Shown here one piece after another: positions 8,191-17,049 of a stretch of 54,908 nt of DNA (position 1 is its first letter; every line of letters starts with the position of its first letter). Source of the DNA: Micromonospora cabrerizensis (GTDB taxonomy: Bacteria > Actinomycetota > Actinomycetes > Mycobacteriales > Micromonosporaceae); contig NZ_JAKKFI010000100.1 in the NCBI RefSeq assembly GCF_022230955.1, positions 1 to 54,908 on the forward strand, in the 5' to 3' direction. The position numbers and the translations under genes were made by a program. The notes under the pieces were generated by a model, which was given only the letters and a program-made list of their open reading frames with translations, searched no databases and had not been told where the DNA came from.

Positions 8191-11100
8191 TCAGCCGCGC
8201 AGGCGCAGGCCGCGGGGAGTGGCCCGGAAACCGGCGGCGGTCAGCGCGTCGCGCAGCGGTGAGGAGTGCACCGCCTCGCCGTCGGCCCGCTCCACCGACA
8301 TCGCGCCCAACGCCCCGGAGTGGACGGCGTCGGCGAGCGCCTTGCCGGCTGCGGCCAGGGTGTCGGTGTCGTCGCTGAAGGAGAGCAGCGTGCGGCCGCC
8401 GCGCTCGACGTAGAGGACGAGGTCGCCACCGACCTGCACCACCAGCGCACCGGCCTTGCGGCCGGCCCGGTGCCCGGTCGACGGAGCGGCACCGTCGCCG
8501 GAGTCGAGCACCCGTTCCGGCCAGGGCAGTGCCGCGCCGTACGGGTTGGCGGGGTCGGTGGCCGCGAGCACGGTGGCCGGAGTGCCCCGGCCCCGGGCAC
8601 CGTCGGCGGGGTCGGCCAGGGCGCGCAGCCGGTCCACCGCCCCGGGCACCGCGAACTGCGCCGCGCCCAGCCCTTCGACGAAGTAACCCCGGCGGGCCGC
8701 GCCGCGCTCCTCCAGCGCCGACAGCACCGGGTAGACCGCCGAGAACCCGCCGACCACCTGCTCGGCCATCACCGCGCCGCGGGTGACCACCCCGTGCCGC
8801 TCCAGCAGGACGTCGGCGAGCGCGGCGGCACGTCGGGTCGGGTCGACGTCCCGCTCGGGGAGGCGCGACCAGCGGCCGGCGACGGTCGGCGGACCACCCC
8901 GGGTGGGCAGCGCCACCCGACCGGGCCGCCGGTAACGGGTGCGTGGCGCGGACGGCCGCGAGCGGTGCGCCCCGCCCGCGCCGAGCACCGCCCGCAGCGG
9001 GGCCAGGGTGTCGTTGGTGAGGTGCCCGGCCCACACCAGATCCCAGATCACGGTGGTCAACGCCGCGTCGTCGGTCGAGCCGACCCGGTCGGCCAGCGGC
9101 CGGAAGAACAGCGCCTGCCCGTCGCCGAGGGCGTCGAGCACCGCGTCGTGCAGCGGAGTGCGGGTCAGCGCCTCGTCGGGCGGCGGGAGCAGCAGCGGTG
9201 CGGCGTCCGCGTACGCCAGGGTGACCCAGCCGTCGCCGCCGGAGATCGCACCCGACCCGGCCCAGAGCACCTCCCCGCTGGCACACAACTCGTCGAGCTG
9301 GGCGGGGGAGTAGTCGGCGACCCGGCCGGGCAGCACCAACCGTTCCAGCGCGGACGCCGGCACGGCCGCGCCCTGCAACTGCTCCACCGTCGCGGCCAGC
9401 GCCTCCACCCCTCGGGCGGACGAGCCGATCTGCTGCCAGCGGGGCAGGAACGTGGCCAGCGCCCGGGGCGGCACCGGCTCGATCTCCCGGCGCAGCGCCG
9501 CGAGCGAGCGGCGGCGCAGCATCCGCAGCACCTCGGCGTCGCACCACTGTGGGCCGGCCGAATCCGGGGTGAACTCACCAGAGACCACCCGCCCGGTGGC
9601 GCCGAGCCGGCGCAGCGCCTGCTCGACGACGAACACGCCCAGCCCGAAGCGGGCCGCGCAGCTGGCCGCGGCGAACGGCCCGTGGGTGCGGGCGTAGCGG
9701 GCCACCAGGTCACCGAGCGGATCGACCACCGGGGCGAGGTACGCCTCGGCCACCCCGACCGGCAACGCCACGCCGAGGGCGTCGCGCAGACGGGCGGCGT
9801 CCTCGACACCCACCCAGCGCTGCTCTCCGGCGATGCGGACCCGCAGCACGCGGCGGGTCGCCTCCAGCTCGGTCAGCCAGGCCTCCGGCACACCCCGCTC
9901 GGTCAACTCGGCGTCGCTCAGGTCACCGAGCACCCGCAGCAGCTCGACCACGTCCTCCGCATCGCGGGGGCGGCGCTGCTCGGTCAGCCAGCGCAGCTGC
10001 CGATCGGTCTCGGTGAGCACGGCCGGGTCGAGCAACTCGCGCAGGTCGACCCGGCCGAGCAGCTCACCGAGGAGAGTGGAATCCAGGGCGAGCGCGGCGG
10101 CGCGACGCTCGGCGAGCGGCGCGTCGCCCTCGTAGAGGAACGCGCCGACATAGCCGAAGAGCAGCGACCTGGCGAACGGCGACGGCGCGCTGGTCTCGAC
10201 CTCGACCAGCCGCACCTTGCGGGTGGCCAGGTCGCGCATCAGGCCGGCCAGCGCCGGCTGGTCGAAGACGTCCTGGAGGCACTCCCGGGCAGCCTCCAGG
10301 GTGACCGGGAAGTCCGCGTACTCGCGGGCGACGTCGAGCAGTTGCGCGGCGCGTTGGCGCTGCTGCCAGAGCGGCTGGCGGCGGCGCGGGTCGCGGCGGG
10401 GCAGCAGCAACGACCGGGCGGCGCACTCCCGGAAGCGGGCGGCGAAGAGCGCGGAGGTGCCGACCGACTCCTCCACGAGCTGGGTGATCTCGTCCGGCTC
10501 GAAGACCACCACGTCGGCGCCGGGCGGCTCGTCGGCGGTGTCCGGAAGCCGGACCACGATGCCGTCGTCGGAGGGCATCACCTGGGCGTCCACCCCATAG
10601 CGCTCGGCGAGCCGGCGGCCCACGGCGAGCGCCCAGGGCCCGTTGACGCGCGCGCCGAGGACGCTGTGCACGGCGAGCCGCCAGTCGCCCAGCTCGTCGC
10701 GGAACCGCTCGACCACGACCGTGCGGTCGTCCGGCAGCGAACGGGTGGCCTCTCGCTGCTCGCGCAGGTAAGCCATCAGGTTGCTGGCGGCCCAGTCGTC
10801 CAGACCACCGTCACGCAGGGCGGCCAGCGCCGCCTCGTCGGTCTGCCGCAGCAGGGTGCGCACCCGGGCGCCGATGGCCCGGCCCAGCTCCACCGGCCGG
10901 CCCAACTGGTCGCCCTTCCAGAACGGCATCCGCGCGGCCTGACCGGGGGCGGGCGAGACCAGCACCCGGTCGGGCGTGATCTCCTCGATGCGCCAGGAGG
11001 AGGAGCCGAGCAGGAAGACGTCCCCGACCCGGGACTCGTAGACCATCTCCTCGTCCAGCTCGCCCACCCGGGCGGCCCGCTCGGCACCGGCCAGGAAGAC

Positions 11101-12891
11101 CCCGAACAGGCCCCGGTCGGGAATCGTGCCGCCGCTGGTCACCGCGAGCCGCTGCGCGCCGGGACGGCCGGTGAGCAGGTCGGTGGCCCGGTCCCACACC
11201 AGCCGGGGGCGCAGCTCGGCGAAGGCGGTGGACGGGTAACGACCGGAGAGCATGTCCAACACCGCGTGCAGCGCGGAGTCGGGCAGCTCGGCGAAGGGTG
11301 CGGCCCGGCGGACCAGCACGGCCAGGTCGCCGAGCGGCCACGGCTCCAGGGCCACCATCGCGACGATCTGCTGGGCCAGCACGTCCAGTGGGTTGCGCGG
11401 GTAGTGCAGCTCCTCGATCGCGCCGTCGGCCATCCGCTCGGCGACGACCGCGCAGGAGAGCAGGTCGCCGCGGTGCTTGGGGAAGACCACCCCGCGGGAG
11501 ATCGCGCCCACCTGGTGCCCGGCACGGCCGACCCGTTGCAGACCGGAGGCCACGCTGGGCGGCGCCTCGATCTGCACCACCAGGTCGACCGCGCCCATGT
11601 CGATGCCCAGCTCCAGGCTGGAGGTGGCCACCACCGCCGGCAACTGGCCGGACTTGAGCGCCTCCTCGATGTGCTTGCGCTCCTCGCGGGAGACGCTGCC
11701 GTGGTGGGCGCGGGCGATCACCGGCGCCGCGCCGCTGGCCGCGCCGGCCTGGGCCATCACCTCGGCCGGCGGCCGGTTGCGCACCGGACCGGCCGGGCCA
11801 CCCCACAGCTGCGCGCCGGAGGCCGGGTCGTCGTCACCCGCCGGCTCGTCGCCGGCCGGCAGCCCCTCCGGTACGCCGATCGCGCCGTCGCCCGACGCGG
11901 CGGCCACCGCCTCGGCGGCCAGCTCGTTGAGCCGGGCGCAGAGGCGCTCGGCGCTGCGGCGGGAGTTGGTGAAGACGATGGTCGAGCGGTGCTGCCCGAT
12001 GAGGGTGAAGACCCGCTCCTCGACGGCCGGCCAGATCGAGGCGCGGCGTGGCCCGGGGCCGCCGAGGTCGTCCTCCGGTGGTTGCTCCTGCTCGTCCAGG
12101 CGGGTCATGTCCTCCACCGGGACCTGCACGCTGACCTCGATGGTCTTCGCGGTGGCCGGCTGCACCACGTCGACCGGGCGGGCCCCGCCGAGGAACTGCG
12201 CGCAGGCGTCGATCGGGCGGACGGTGGCGGAGAGCCCGATGCGCTGCGCCGGAGCGGGCAGCAGCTCGTCGAGCCGTTCGAGGGAGAGGGCGAGGTGGGC
12301 GCCGCGTTTGCTGCCGGCCACCGCGTGCACCTCGTCGACGATCACCGTCTGGACGCCGCGCAGCGAGTCGCGGGCCGCGGACGTGAGCAGCAGGAACAGC
12401 GACTCGGGAGTGGTGATGAGGATGTCCGGTGGGGTGCGGGCGAAGGCGCGCCGCTCGTCGGCCGGGGTGTCGCCGGTGCGCATGCCGACGGTGATGTCGG
12501 GCGGTGCGACGCCCAGCCGGGTCGCCGCCTGCCGGATCCCGGCGAGCGGGGCGCGCAGGTTGCGCTCCACGTCGACGGCGAGGGCCTTGAGAGGGCTGAC
12601 GTAGAGCACGCGACACCGCTGGCGGGCCTCGGCCGGTGCCGGCTCGCGGGCCAGCCGGTCCAGTGACCAGAGGAAGGCCGCGAGCGTCTTGCCCGAGCCG
12701 GTGGGTGCCACCACGAGGGCGTTGCGACCTGCGGCGACCGAGCGCCAGGCGCCGGTCTGTGCGGCGGTGGGGGCGGCGAAGGCGGCGTCGAACCAGGCGC
12801 GGGTGGCCGGGCCGAACCCGGCGAGCACCGCGCCGGCGTCTGCATCTGCCCCGGTCACCGGTCCATCGTGCCCCGCCGGTACGACAACCAC
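8191..12891 (-). CDS. lhr: Lhr-type ATP-dependent DNA helicase (SF2)
   Basis: A 1566-residue superfamily 2 helicase close to the length of mycobacterial Lhr (about 1500). Walker A APTGSGKT is at 62-69, DEVH at 186-189, and motif VI reads QRVGRAGH. After the two RecA-like domains come the winged-helix/Lhr core and the long C-terminal extension ending SSPLRDALTAAGFRATPRGL, as expected of full-length bacterial Lhr. A low-complexity insert (GDEPAGDDDPASG) interrupts the second RecA domain. Lhr is a 3'-to-5' translocase linked to DNA repair in mycobacteria. The start is uncertain: GTG 12891, or GTG 12858 eleven codons later. It is monocistronic here and close to nei2, udgX and recA. Confidence 0.93.
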   Translation of the reverse strand: MVVVPAGHDGPVTGADADAGAVLAGFGPATRAWFDAAFAAPTAAQTGAWRSVAAGRNALVVAPTGSGKTLAAFLWSLDRLAREPAPAEARQRCRVLYVSPLKALAVDVERNLRAPLAGIRQAATRLGVAPPDITVGMRTGDTPADERRAFARTPPDILITTPESLFLLLTSAARDSLRGVQTVIVDEVHAVAGSKRGAHLALSLERLDELLPAPAQRIGLSATVRPIDACAQFLGGARPVDVVQPATAKTIEVSVQVPVEDMTRLDEQEQPPEDDLGGPGPRRASIWPAVEERVFTLIGQHRSTIVFTNSRRSAERLCARLNELAAEAVAAASGDGAIGVPEGLPAGDEPAGDDDPASGAQLWGGPAGPVRNRPPAEVMAQAGAASGAAPVIARAHHGSVSREERKHIEEALKSGQLPAVVATSSLELGIDMGAVDLVVQIEAPPSVASGLQRVGRAGHQVGAISRGVVFPKHRGDLLSCAVVAERMADGAIEELHYPRNPLDVLAQQIVAMVALEPWPLGDLAVLVRRAAPFAELPDSALHAVLDMLSGRYPSTAFAELRPRLVWDRATDLLTGRPGAQRLAVTSGGTIPDRGLFGVFLAGAERAARVGELDEEMVYESRVGDVFLLGSSSWRIEEITPDRVLVSPAPGQAARMPFWKGDQLGRPVELGRAIGARVRTLLRQTDEAALAALRDGGLDDWAASNLMAYLREQREATRSLPDDRTVVVERFRDELGDWRLAVHSVLGARVNGPWALAVGRRLAERYGVDAQVMPSDDGIVVRLPDTADEPPGADVVVFEPDEITQLVEESVGTSALFAARFRECAARSLLLPRRDPRRRQPLWQQRQRAAQLLDVAREYADFPVTLEAARECLQDVFDQPALAGLMRDLATRKVRLVEVETSAPSPFARSLLFGYVGAFLYEGDAPLAERRAAALALDSTLLGELLGRVDLRELLDPAVLTETDRQLRWLTEQRRPRDAEDVVELLRVLGDLSDAELTERGVPEAWLTELEATRRVLRVRIAGEQRWVGVEDAARLRDALGVALPVGVAEAYLAPVVDPLGDLVARYARTHGPFAAASCAARFGLGVFVVEQALRRLGATGRVVSGEFTPDSAGPQWCDAEVLRMLRRRSLAALRREIEPVPPRALATFLPRWQQIGSSARGVEALAATVEQLQGAAVPASALERLVLPGRVADYSPAQLDELCASGEVLWAGSGAISGGDGWVTLAYADAAPLLLPPPDEALTRTPLHDAVLDALGDGQALFFRPLADRVGSTDDAALTTVIWDLVWAGHLTNDTLAPLRAVLGAGGAHRSRPSAPRTRYRRPGRVALPTRGGPPTVAGRWSRLPERDVDPTRRAAALADVLLERHGVVTRGAVMAEQVVGGFSAVYPVLSALEERGAARRGYFVEGLGAAQFAVPGAVDRLRALADPADGARGRGTPATVLAATDPANPYGAALPWPERVLDSGDGAAPSTGHRAGRKAGALVVQVGGDLVLYVERGGRTLLSFSDDTDTLAAAGKALADAVHSGALGAMSVERADGEAVHSSPLRDALTAAGFRATPRGLRLRG

Positions 12892-12953
12892 GAGCGACCT
12901 GCGGCGGAATGTGCACCGACATCAGTAAAAAGCGTGGAAGGTGCGCTTGATCC

Positions 12954-12970
12954 GTTAAGTCTCACTTAAC
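12954..12970. promoter_or_regulatory. Perfect palindrome, possible operator
   Basis: gttaagt-ctc-acttaac: 7-bp perfect arms around 3 nt, in an unusually AT-rich stretch (about 12915-13010) between lhr and the gene at 13037. The form suits a dimeric repressor site. The protein is unknown. Confidence 0.45.
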
Positions 12971-13036
12971 TGCTTGCTTCTATGGAGCAACATAAAGTAA
13001 CTTCACTCGCAACGCGAACCGGGGTGAGGGGATTTG

Positions 13037-13426
13037 ATGACCGGCGAGCAGCGCACCATCGAACCGGGCACCGACGTGCTGATTCGCAAGGTCGACAGTC
13101 ATCTTGCCGCGCTCCGCGGTGGCGGCCTGCACGGTCCCGAGCTGGAGCTTGCCGAACGCCTCGCCCGGTGCCTGCGTGAGCTGGTCCTCTGTACCGCCCA
13201 GGCGAGCGCCGCCGATCGCGGCCAGGTGCGCGTCGCCGTCCACTACTTCGTGCTGCGCCGGGAGAGCCGAGGTCGGTTGCTGTCGGTGCGGTCGCTGGCC
13301 GCCGCGGAACGGGTGGTCGACCGGGTCGCGCGTCAGCTCGGCCGCCTCGACCTGCTGGCCGACCTCCGCCGCGACCACCCCACCCCCGACACCCCCCACC
13401 CCCTCGCCAACACCCTCTTCCACTAA
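13037..13426 (+). CDS. Hypothetical protein, 129 aa
   Basis: No family recognised. It is a helical, Arg/Leu-rich protein with RGQVRVAVHYFVLRRE in the middle and a Pro/His-rich tail (DHPTPDTPHP). No signal peptide or membrane segment is seen. The ATG at 13037 is preceded by GAGGGG at good spacing; a TTG one codon earlier is less likely. Its promoter region is AT-rich and holds the palindrome at 12954, so it may be under specific control. Third-position GC is high, which supports real coding. Confidence 0.6.
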   Translation: MTGEQRTIEPGTDVLIRKVDSHLAALRGGGLHGPELELAERLARCLRELVLCTAQASAADRGQVRVAVHYFVLRRESRGRLLSVRSLAAAERVVDRVARQLGRLDLLADLRRDHPTPDTPHPLANTLFH

Positions 13427-13483
13427 ACCCGCCCCCCACCGCCCCCGGCCCCCACCCCGCACCGCACCCCCACCCGGGTCGAT

Positions 13484-13546
13484 CATGGAGTTGTGGTGGG
13501 TGACAAAGGCCCCGGCGTGGAACGAAACCGGCACCACAGCTCCATG
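13484..13546. repeat. Imperfect inverted repeat, intergenic
   Basis: Arms catggagttgtggtg (13484-13498) and caccacagctccatg (13532-13546) pair at 14 of 15 positions around a 33-nt loop. It lies in the 253-bp gap (13427-13679) between the unknown gene and mrpA. The first part of that gap is C-rich low-complexity sequence; apart from this repeat I see nothing else in it. Confidence 0.7.
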
Positions 13547-13679
13547 GTCGGCGAGGTGGCAAGGATCTTTGCCTGCGCACGAATTCCGGCAAAACCGCCC
13601 GGAGAGCCACGAACTGGCGTCTGATCGCTGCTAGGCGCCACCGCTGCACGGGCGTCGGCCACCTCGATCGGGAGCGCAG

Positions 13680-16514
13680 GTGCTGGTACTGCTCGTCCTC
13701 CACCTCGTGGCGGCTCTCGCCGCACCTCTGTTCGTCCGGTGGTGGGGACCCAGGGCGTGCTACCCGCTGGCGCTCGCGCCGGCCGCCGCGTTCTGCTGGG
13801 CGCTGGCCCGCACTCCGGCCGTCAGCGACGGCGGGGCGGTGGTCGAGACGTACCCGTGGATCGGGCAGTTGGGCCTGGACATCGCGTTGCGGCTCACCAC
13901 GTTGTCCTGGTTGATGACGCTGCTGATCGGCGGCATCGGTGCGCTGGTGCTGGTCTACAGCGCCCGTTACTTCCATGCCGGCTCGGTCGGGCTCGCGCAG
14001 TTCGCCGGGGTCCTGGTCGCGTTCGCCGGCGCGATGCTCGTCCTGGTCCTCGCCGACGACCTGCTGCTGCTCTACGTCGGCTGGGAGTTGACCACGATCT
14101 TCTCGTACCTGCTGATCGGGCACAGCACCGAACGGCGTTCCAGCCGGTGGGCGGCGGCGCAGGCGTTGACCGTCACCACGCTGGGCGGGCTCTCCATGCT
14201 GGTCGGGTTCATCATGCTGGGCGAGCACGCCGGCACCTACCGCTGGTCGGAGATCGCGGCTCAGCCACTGCCCGGCGGCGGGTACCTGGTGGGCGCCGTG
14301 CTCCTCATCCTGGCCGGCGCGCTGTCCAAGTCGGCGATCCTTCCGTTCAGCTCCTGGCTGCCGGTCGCCATGGCGGCACCGACGCCGGTCAGCGCGTACC
14401 TGCACGCCGCCGCCATGGTCAAGGCCGGCGTCTACCTGGTCGGGCTGCTGGCGCCGGCGCTCGCCACGGTCGGTCCGTGGCGGCCCGTGGTGCAGGTCGC
14501 CGGCGTGGCCACCATGCTGGTCGGCGGGTGGGCCGCGTTGCGGCAGACCGATCTGAAGCTGCTGCTGGCGTACGGGACGGTCAGTCAGCTCGGCCTCCTG
14601 ATCGCGGTGACCGGGTCGGGCACCCCGGACGCCGCCCTGGCCGGCGCGGCGATGCTGCTGGCGCACGCGTTGTTCAAGGCGGCGCTGTTCCTGGTCGTCG
14701 GCATCATCGACCACGGCACCGGCACCCGTGACCTGCGCGAGCTGTCCGGGCTACGGAACTGGTCCCGGCCGCTGTTCGTGGTGGCGGTGCTGGCCGCGGC
14801 GTCGATGGCCGGGGTGCCGCCGTTGGTCGGCTTCGTGTCCAAGGAGGCGGTGTTCGGGGCGTTCACCGATCAGCCGGTGCTCCTCACCGGCCTGGTCGCC
14901 GGGACGGTGCTCACCGTCGCGTACAGCGCCCGCTTCCTCTGGGGCGCGTTCGCCGACCGGTCGGGGGTGGAACCGGTCCAGTCGGGACCCATCGCCGCGT
15001 CCCTGCTGGTCCCGCCGGCGGTGCTCGCCGGGGTCGGTCTGCTCGCCGGCCCGGCCGCGAGCGTGCTGGACGAGCTGCTGCGTCCGTACGCCGATCTGCT
15101 CGGTGGGGTCGACGCGCACCTGGCGCTCTGGTCCGGGCCGACCCCGGCGCTCGGCCTGTCCGTGCTGGCGCTCGTCGGCGGCGGCCTGCTGTTCGCGGTG
15201 CGCGGGCCGTTGGCCCCGGTGCTGGCCCGGCTCCGCTCGCCGGTGAGCGGCAACCAGGGGTACGAGTGGGTCGTGGGCCGGTTCGACCGGGCGGCCATCG
15301 AGGTCACCGGCGCGACCCAGCGCGGTTCCCTGCCGCAGTATCTGGGCATCATCCTGGTCACCCTGGTGCTGGTGCCCGGGGCGGCGATGATCTCCGCCGG
15401 CCCGTGGCGGGCCCGGATCCCGCTCTGGGACAGCCTGCTGCAACCGGTGGTCGTGTTGGTGATCACGGTCGCCGCGGTGCTGGCGGTCGGTGCCCGCCGT
15501 CGCCTGACCGCGATGCTGCTGGTCGGGATGACCGGCTACGGCACCGCGATGCTCTTCGTCCTGCACGGCGCACCGGACCTGGCGCTCACCCAGTTCCTGG
15601 TCGAGACCGCGACGATCGCGGTGTTCGTGCTGGTGCTGCGGCGTCTGCCGCAGCGGTTCTCGGCCCGTCCGATGCGGCGTACCCGCTGGGTTCGCCGGGC
15701 GATCGGGGTGGCGGTGGGTGTGGTGGCCGCCGGGCTGGCCCTGACCGCCGCCGGTGCCCGCCGGGCACCGGACATCAGTGCGGCCTTCCCGGATCTGGCG
15801 GTGGTCGAGGGGTACGGCCGCAACGTGGTCAACGTGACCCTGGTCGACATCCGGGCCTGGGACACCATGGGCGAGCTGGCGGTGCTGGTGGTGGCCGCGA
15901 CCGGGGTGGCCAGCCTGATCTTCGAGCGGTCCCGCACCGGGCCGCGACCGCGCCGACCGGAGTCGGGTCAGCGGTCGGACGAACCCGGCCGGCCGGTGTG
16001 GCTGCGCGGCGGTCCCACTCTCTACGAGGAGCGCCGGTCGATCGTGTTGGAGGTGGTCATCCGGCTGATCTTCCACACCGTGGTGCTGTTCTCCCTCTTC
16101 CTGCTCCTCTCCGGGCACAACGCGCCGGGCGGTGGCTTCGCCGGCGGTCTGGTGGCGGGTCTCGCCCTGGTGGTCCGCTATCTGGCCGGCGGCCGGTACG
16201 AGCTGACCGAGGCGGCGCCGATCGGCGCCGGCGCGATCCTCGGCGCCGGGCTGGCCATGGCGGTGGGCAGCGGCGTGGTGGCACTGCTGGTCGGCGGGTC
16301 GGTGCTGGAGAGCGCCAAGGTCGACCGGGTCCTGCCGCTGGTCGGCGACGTCCACCTGGTCACGTCGCTCTTCTTCGACATCGGTGTGTACCTGGTCGTG
16401 ATCGGGTTGGTGCTGGACATCCTGCGCAGCCTCGGCGCCGAGGTGGACCGGCACATCGAGGCCACCGGGACGGCCACGGGTGGCCTGGCCGTCGACAAGG
16501 GGGACCGGGCGTGA
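13680..16514 (+). CDS. mrpA: Na+/H+ antiporter subunit A fused to subunit B (MrpA-MrpB)
   Basis: A 944-residue polytopic membrane protein, the largest subunit of the Mrp (Mnh/Sha) cation/proton antiporter. The N-terminal two thirds are NuoL/MrpA-like: VGWELTTIFSYLLIGH carries the buried Glu, and SKSAILPFSSWLP plus AYLHAAAMVKAGVYL carry the channel lysines and histidine. The C-terminal part from about 780 (YEERRSIVLEVVIRLIF, then SGHNAPGGGFAGGL) is MrpB, so no separate mrpB is needed. GTG 13680 follows GGGAG. It is first in a six-gene operon running to 19781. The complex exports Na+ in exchange for protons and supports alkali and salt tolerance. Confidence 0.95.
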   Translation: MLVLLVLHLVAALAAPLFVRWWGPRACYPLALAPAAAFCWALARTPAVSDGGAVVETYPWIGQLGLDIALRLTTLSWLMTLLIGGIGALVLVYSARYFHAGSVGLAQFAGVLVAFAGAMLVLVLADDLLLLYVGWELTTIFSYLLIGHSTERRSSRWAAAQALTVTTLGGLSMLVGFIMLGEHAGTYRWSEIAAQPLPGGGYLVGAVLLILAGALSKSAILPFSSWLPVAMAAPTPVSAYLHAAAMVKAGVYLVGLLAPALATVGPWRPVVQVAGVATMLVGGWAALRQTDLKLLLAYGTVSQLGLLIAVTGSGTPDAALAGAAMLLAHALFKAALFLVVGIIDHGTGTRDLRELSGLRNWSRPLFVVAVLAAASMAGVPPLVGFVSKEAVFGAFTDQPVLLTGLVAGTVLTVAYSARFLWGAFADRSGVEPVQSGPIAASLLVPPAVLAGVGLLAGPAASVLDELLRPYADLLGGVDAHLALWSGPTPALGLSVLALVGGGLLFAVRGPLAPVLARLRSPVSGNQGYEWVVGRFDRAAIEVTGATQRGSLPQYLGIILVTLVLVPGAAMISAGPWRARIPLWDSLLQPVVVLVITVAAVLAVGARRRLTAMLLVGMTGYGTAMLFVLHGAPDLALTQFLVETATIAVFVLVLRRLPQRFSARPMRRTRWVRRAIGVAVGVVAAGLALTAAGARRAPDISAAFPDLAVVEGYGRNVVNVTLVDIRAWDTMGELAVLVVAATGVASLIFERSRTGPRPRRPESGQRSDEPGRPVWLRGGPTLYEERRSIVLEVVIRLIFHTVVLFSLFLLLSGHNAPGGGFAGGLVAGLALVVRYLAGGRYELTEAAPIGAGAILGAGLAMAVGSGVVALLVGGSVLESAKVDRVLPLVGDVHLVTSLFFDIGVYLVVIGLVLDILRSLGAEVDRHIEATGTATGGLAVDKGDRA

Positions 16515-16555
16515 GCGCGAGGACTGAGCCGGGTTTGCGAGCCCCGCAGTCGCGA
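16512..16555 (+). repeat. Stop-codon-linked intergenic repeat, copy 1
   Basis: Begins with the TGA of mrpA, runs tgagcgcgagga, and ends with ttgcgagccccgcagtcgcg. A close copy starts at the TGA of the gene ending at 21320. It lies between mrpA and mrpC, ahead of a separate ribosome site. Confidence 0.8.
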
Positions 16556-16569
16556 ACAGAGGCGGAACA

Positions 16570-17049
16570 GTGACGGCGAGCGGCGCGGGCCCGACGCTGG
16601 TGCTGGTGCTGGCCGTCGCGGTGCTGGTCGGTTGCGGCGTGATCCTGCTGTTGGAGCGCAGCCTGACCCGGATCCTGCTCGGGGTGATCCTTCTCGGCAA
16701 CGGGGTGAACCTGTTGATCCTGCTGGGTGGGCGCTCGGGTGGGGCGCCGATCGTCGGCACCGGTGCGGTGGACCAGATGAGTGATCCGCTGCCGCAGGCG
16801 ATGGTGTTGACCGCCATCGTCATCACCTTCGGGTTCACCGCGTTCCTGCTGGCGGTGGCGTACCGCAGTTGGTATCTCACCGGCGACGACGAGGTGCCCG
16901 ACGACCTGGAGGACCGGCAGATCATCCGCCGGGCGGTCCGCAACGAGGAGAGCGCTGTCGACCACGGTGGGGAGGGGCCGAACGGCGACCCGGAGCAGGT
17001 CGATCCCGAGCCCGCCCGCCGTCGGCTCCGGCGCGGGGAGGAGGCGTGA
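16570..17049 (+). CDS. mrpC: Na+/H+ antiporter subunit C (MrpC)
   Basis: A 159-residue NuoK-like membrane protein with three hydrophobic helices (from VLVLAVAVLVGCGVILLL to AMVLTAIVITFGFTAFLLAV). LGVILLGNGVNLLILLGG and the DPLPQAMVLTAIVI segment are typical of MrpC. The tail after about residue 105 is hydrophilic, Asp/Glu/Arg-rich and longer than in many homologues, probably cytoplasmic. GTG 16570 follows AGGCGG. Its TGA shares one base with the ATG of mrpD. Confidence 0.93.
   Translation: MTASGAGPTLVLVLAVAVLVGCGVILLLERSLTRILLGVILLGNGVNLLILLGGRSGGAPIVGTGAVDQMSDPLPQAMVLTAIVITFGFTAFLLAVAYRSWYLTGDDEVPDDLEDRQIIRRAVRNEESAVDHGGEGPNGDPEQVDPEPARRRLRRGEEA

Noticed and set aside
8266..12666. 1466-codon open frame on the plus strand
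   Set aside because: It is antisense to lhr, whose motifs are unmistakable. Its product is Gly/Arg/His/Gln-rich without any domain, the usual shadow of a GC-rich gene.
12914..12921. TGTCGGTG on the minus strand upstream of lhr, like half a RecA-NDp promoter
   Set aside because: The second half (TAnnGT after 8 nt) is absent; the sequence there is gccgca.
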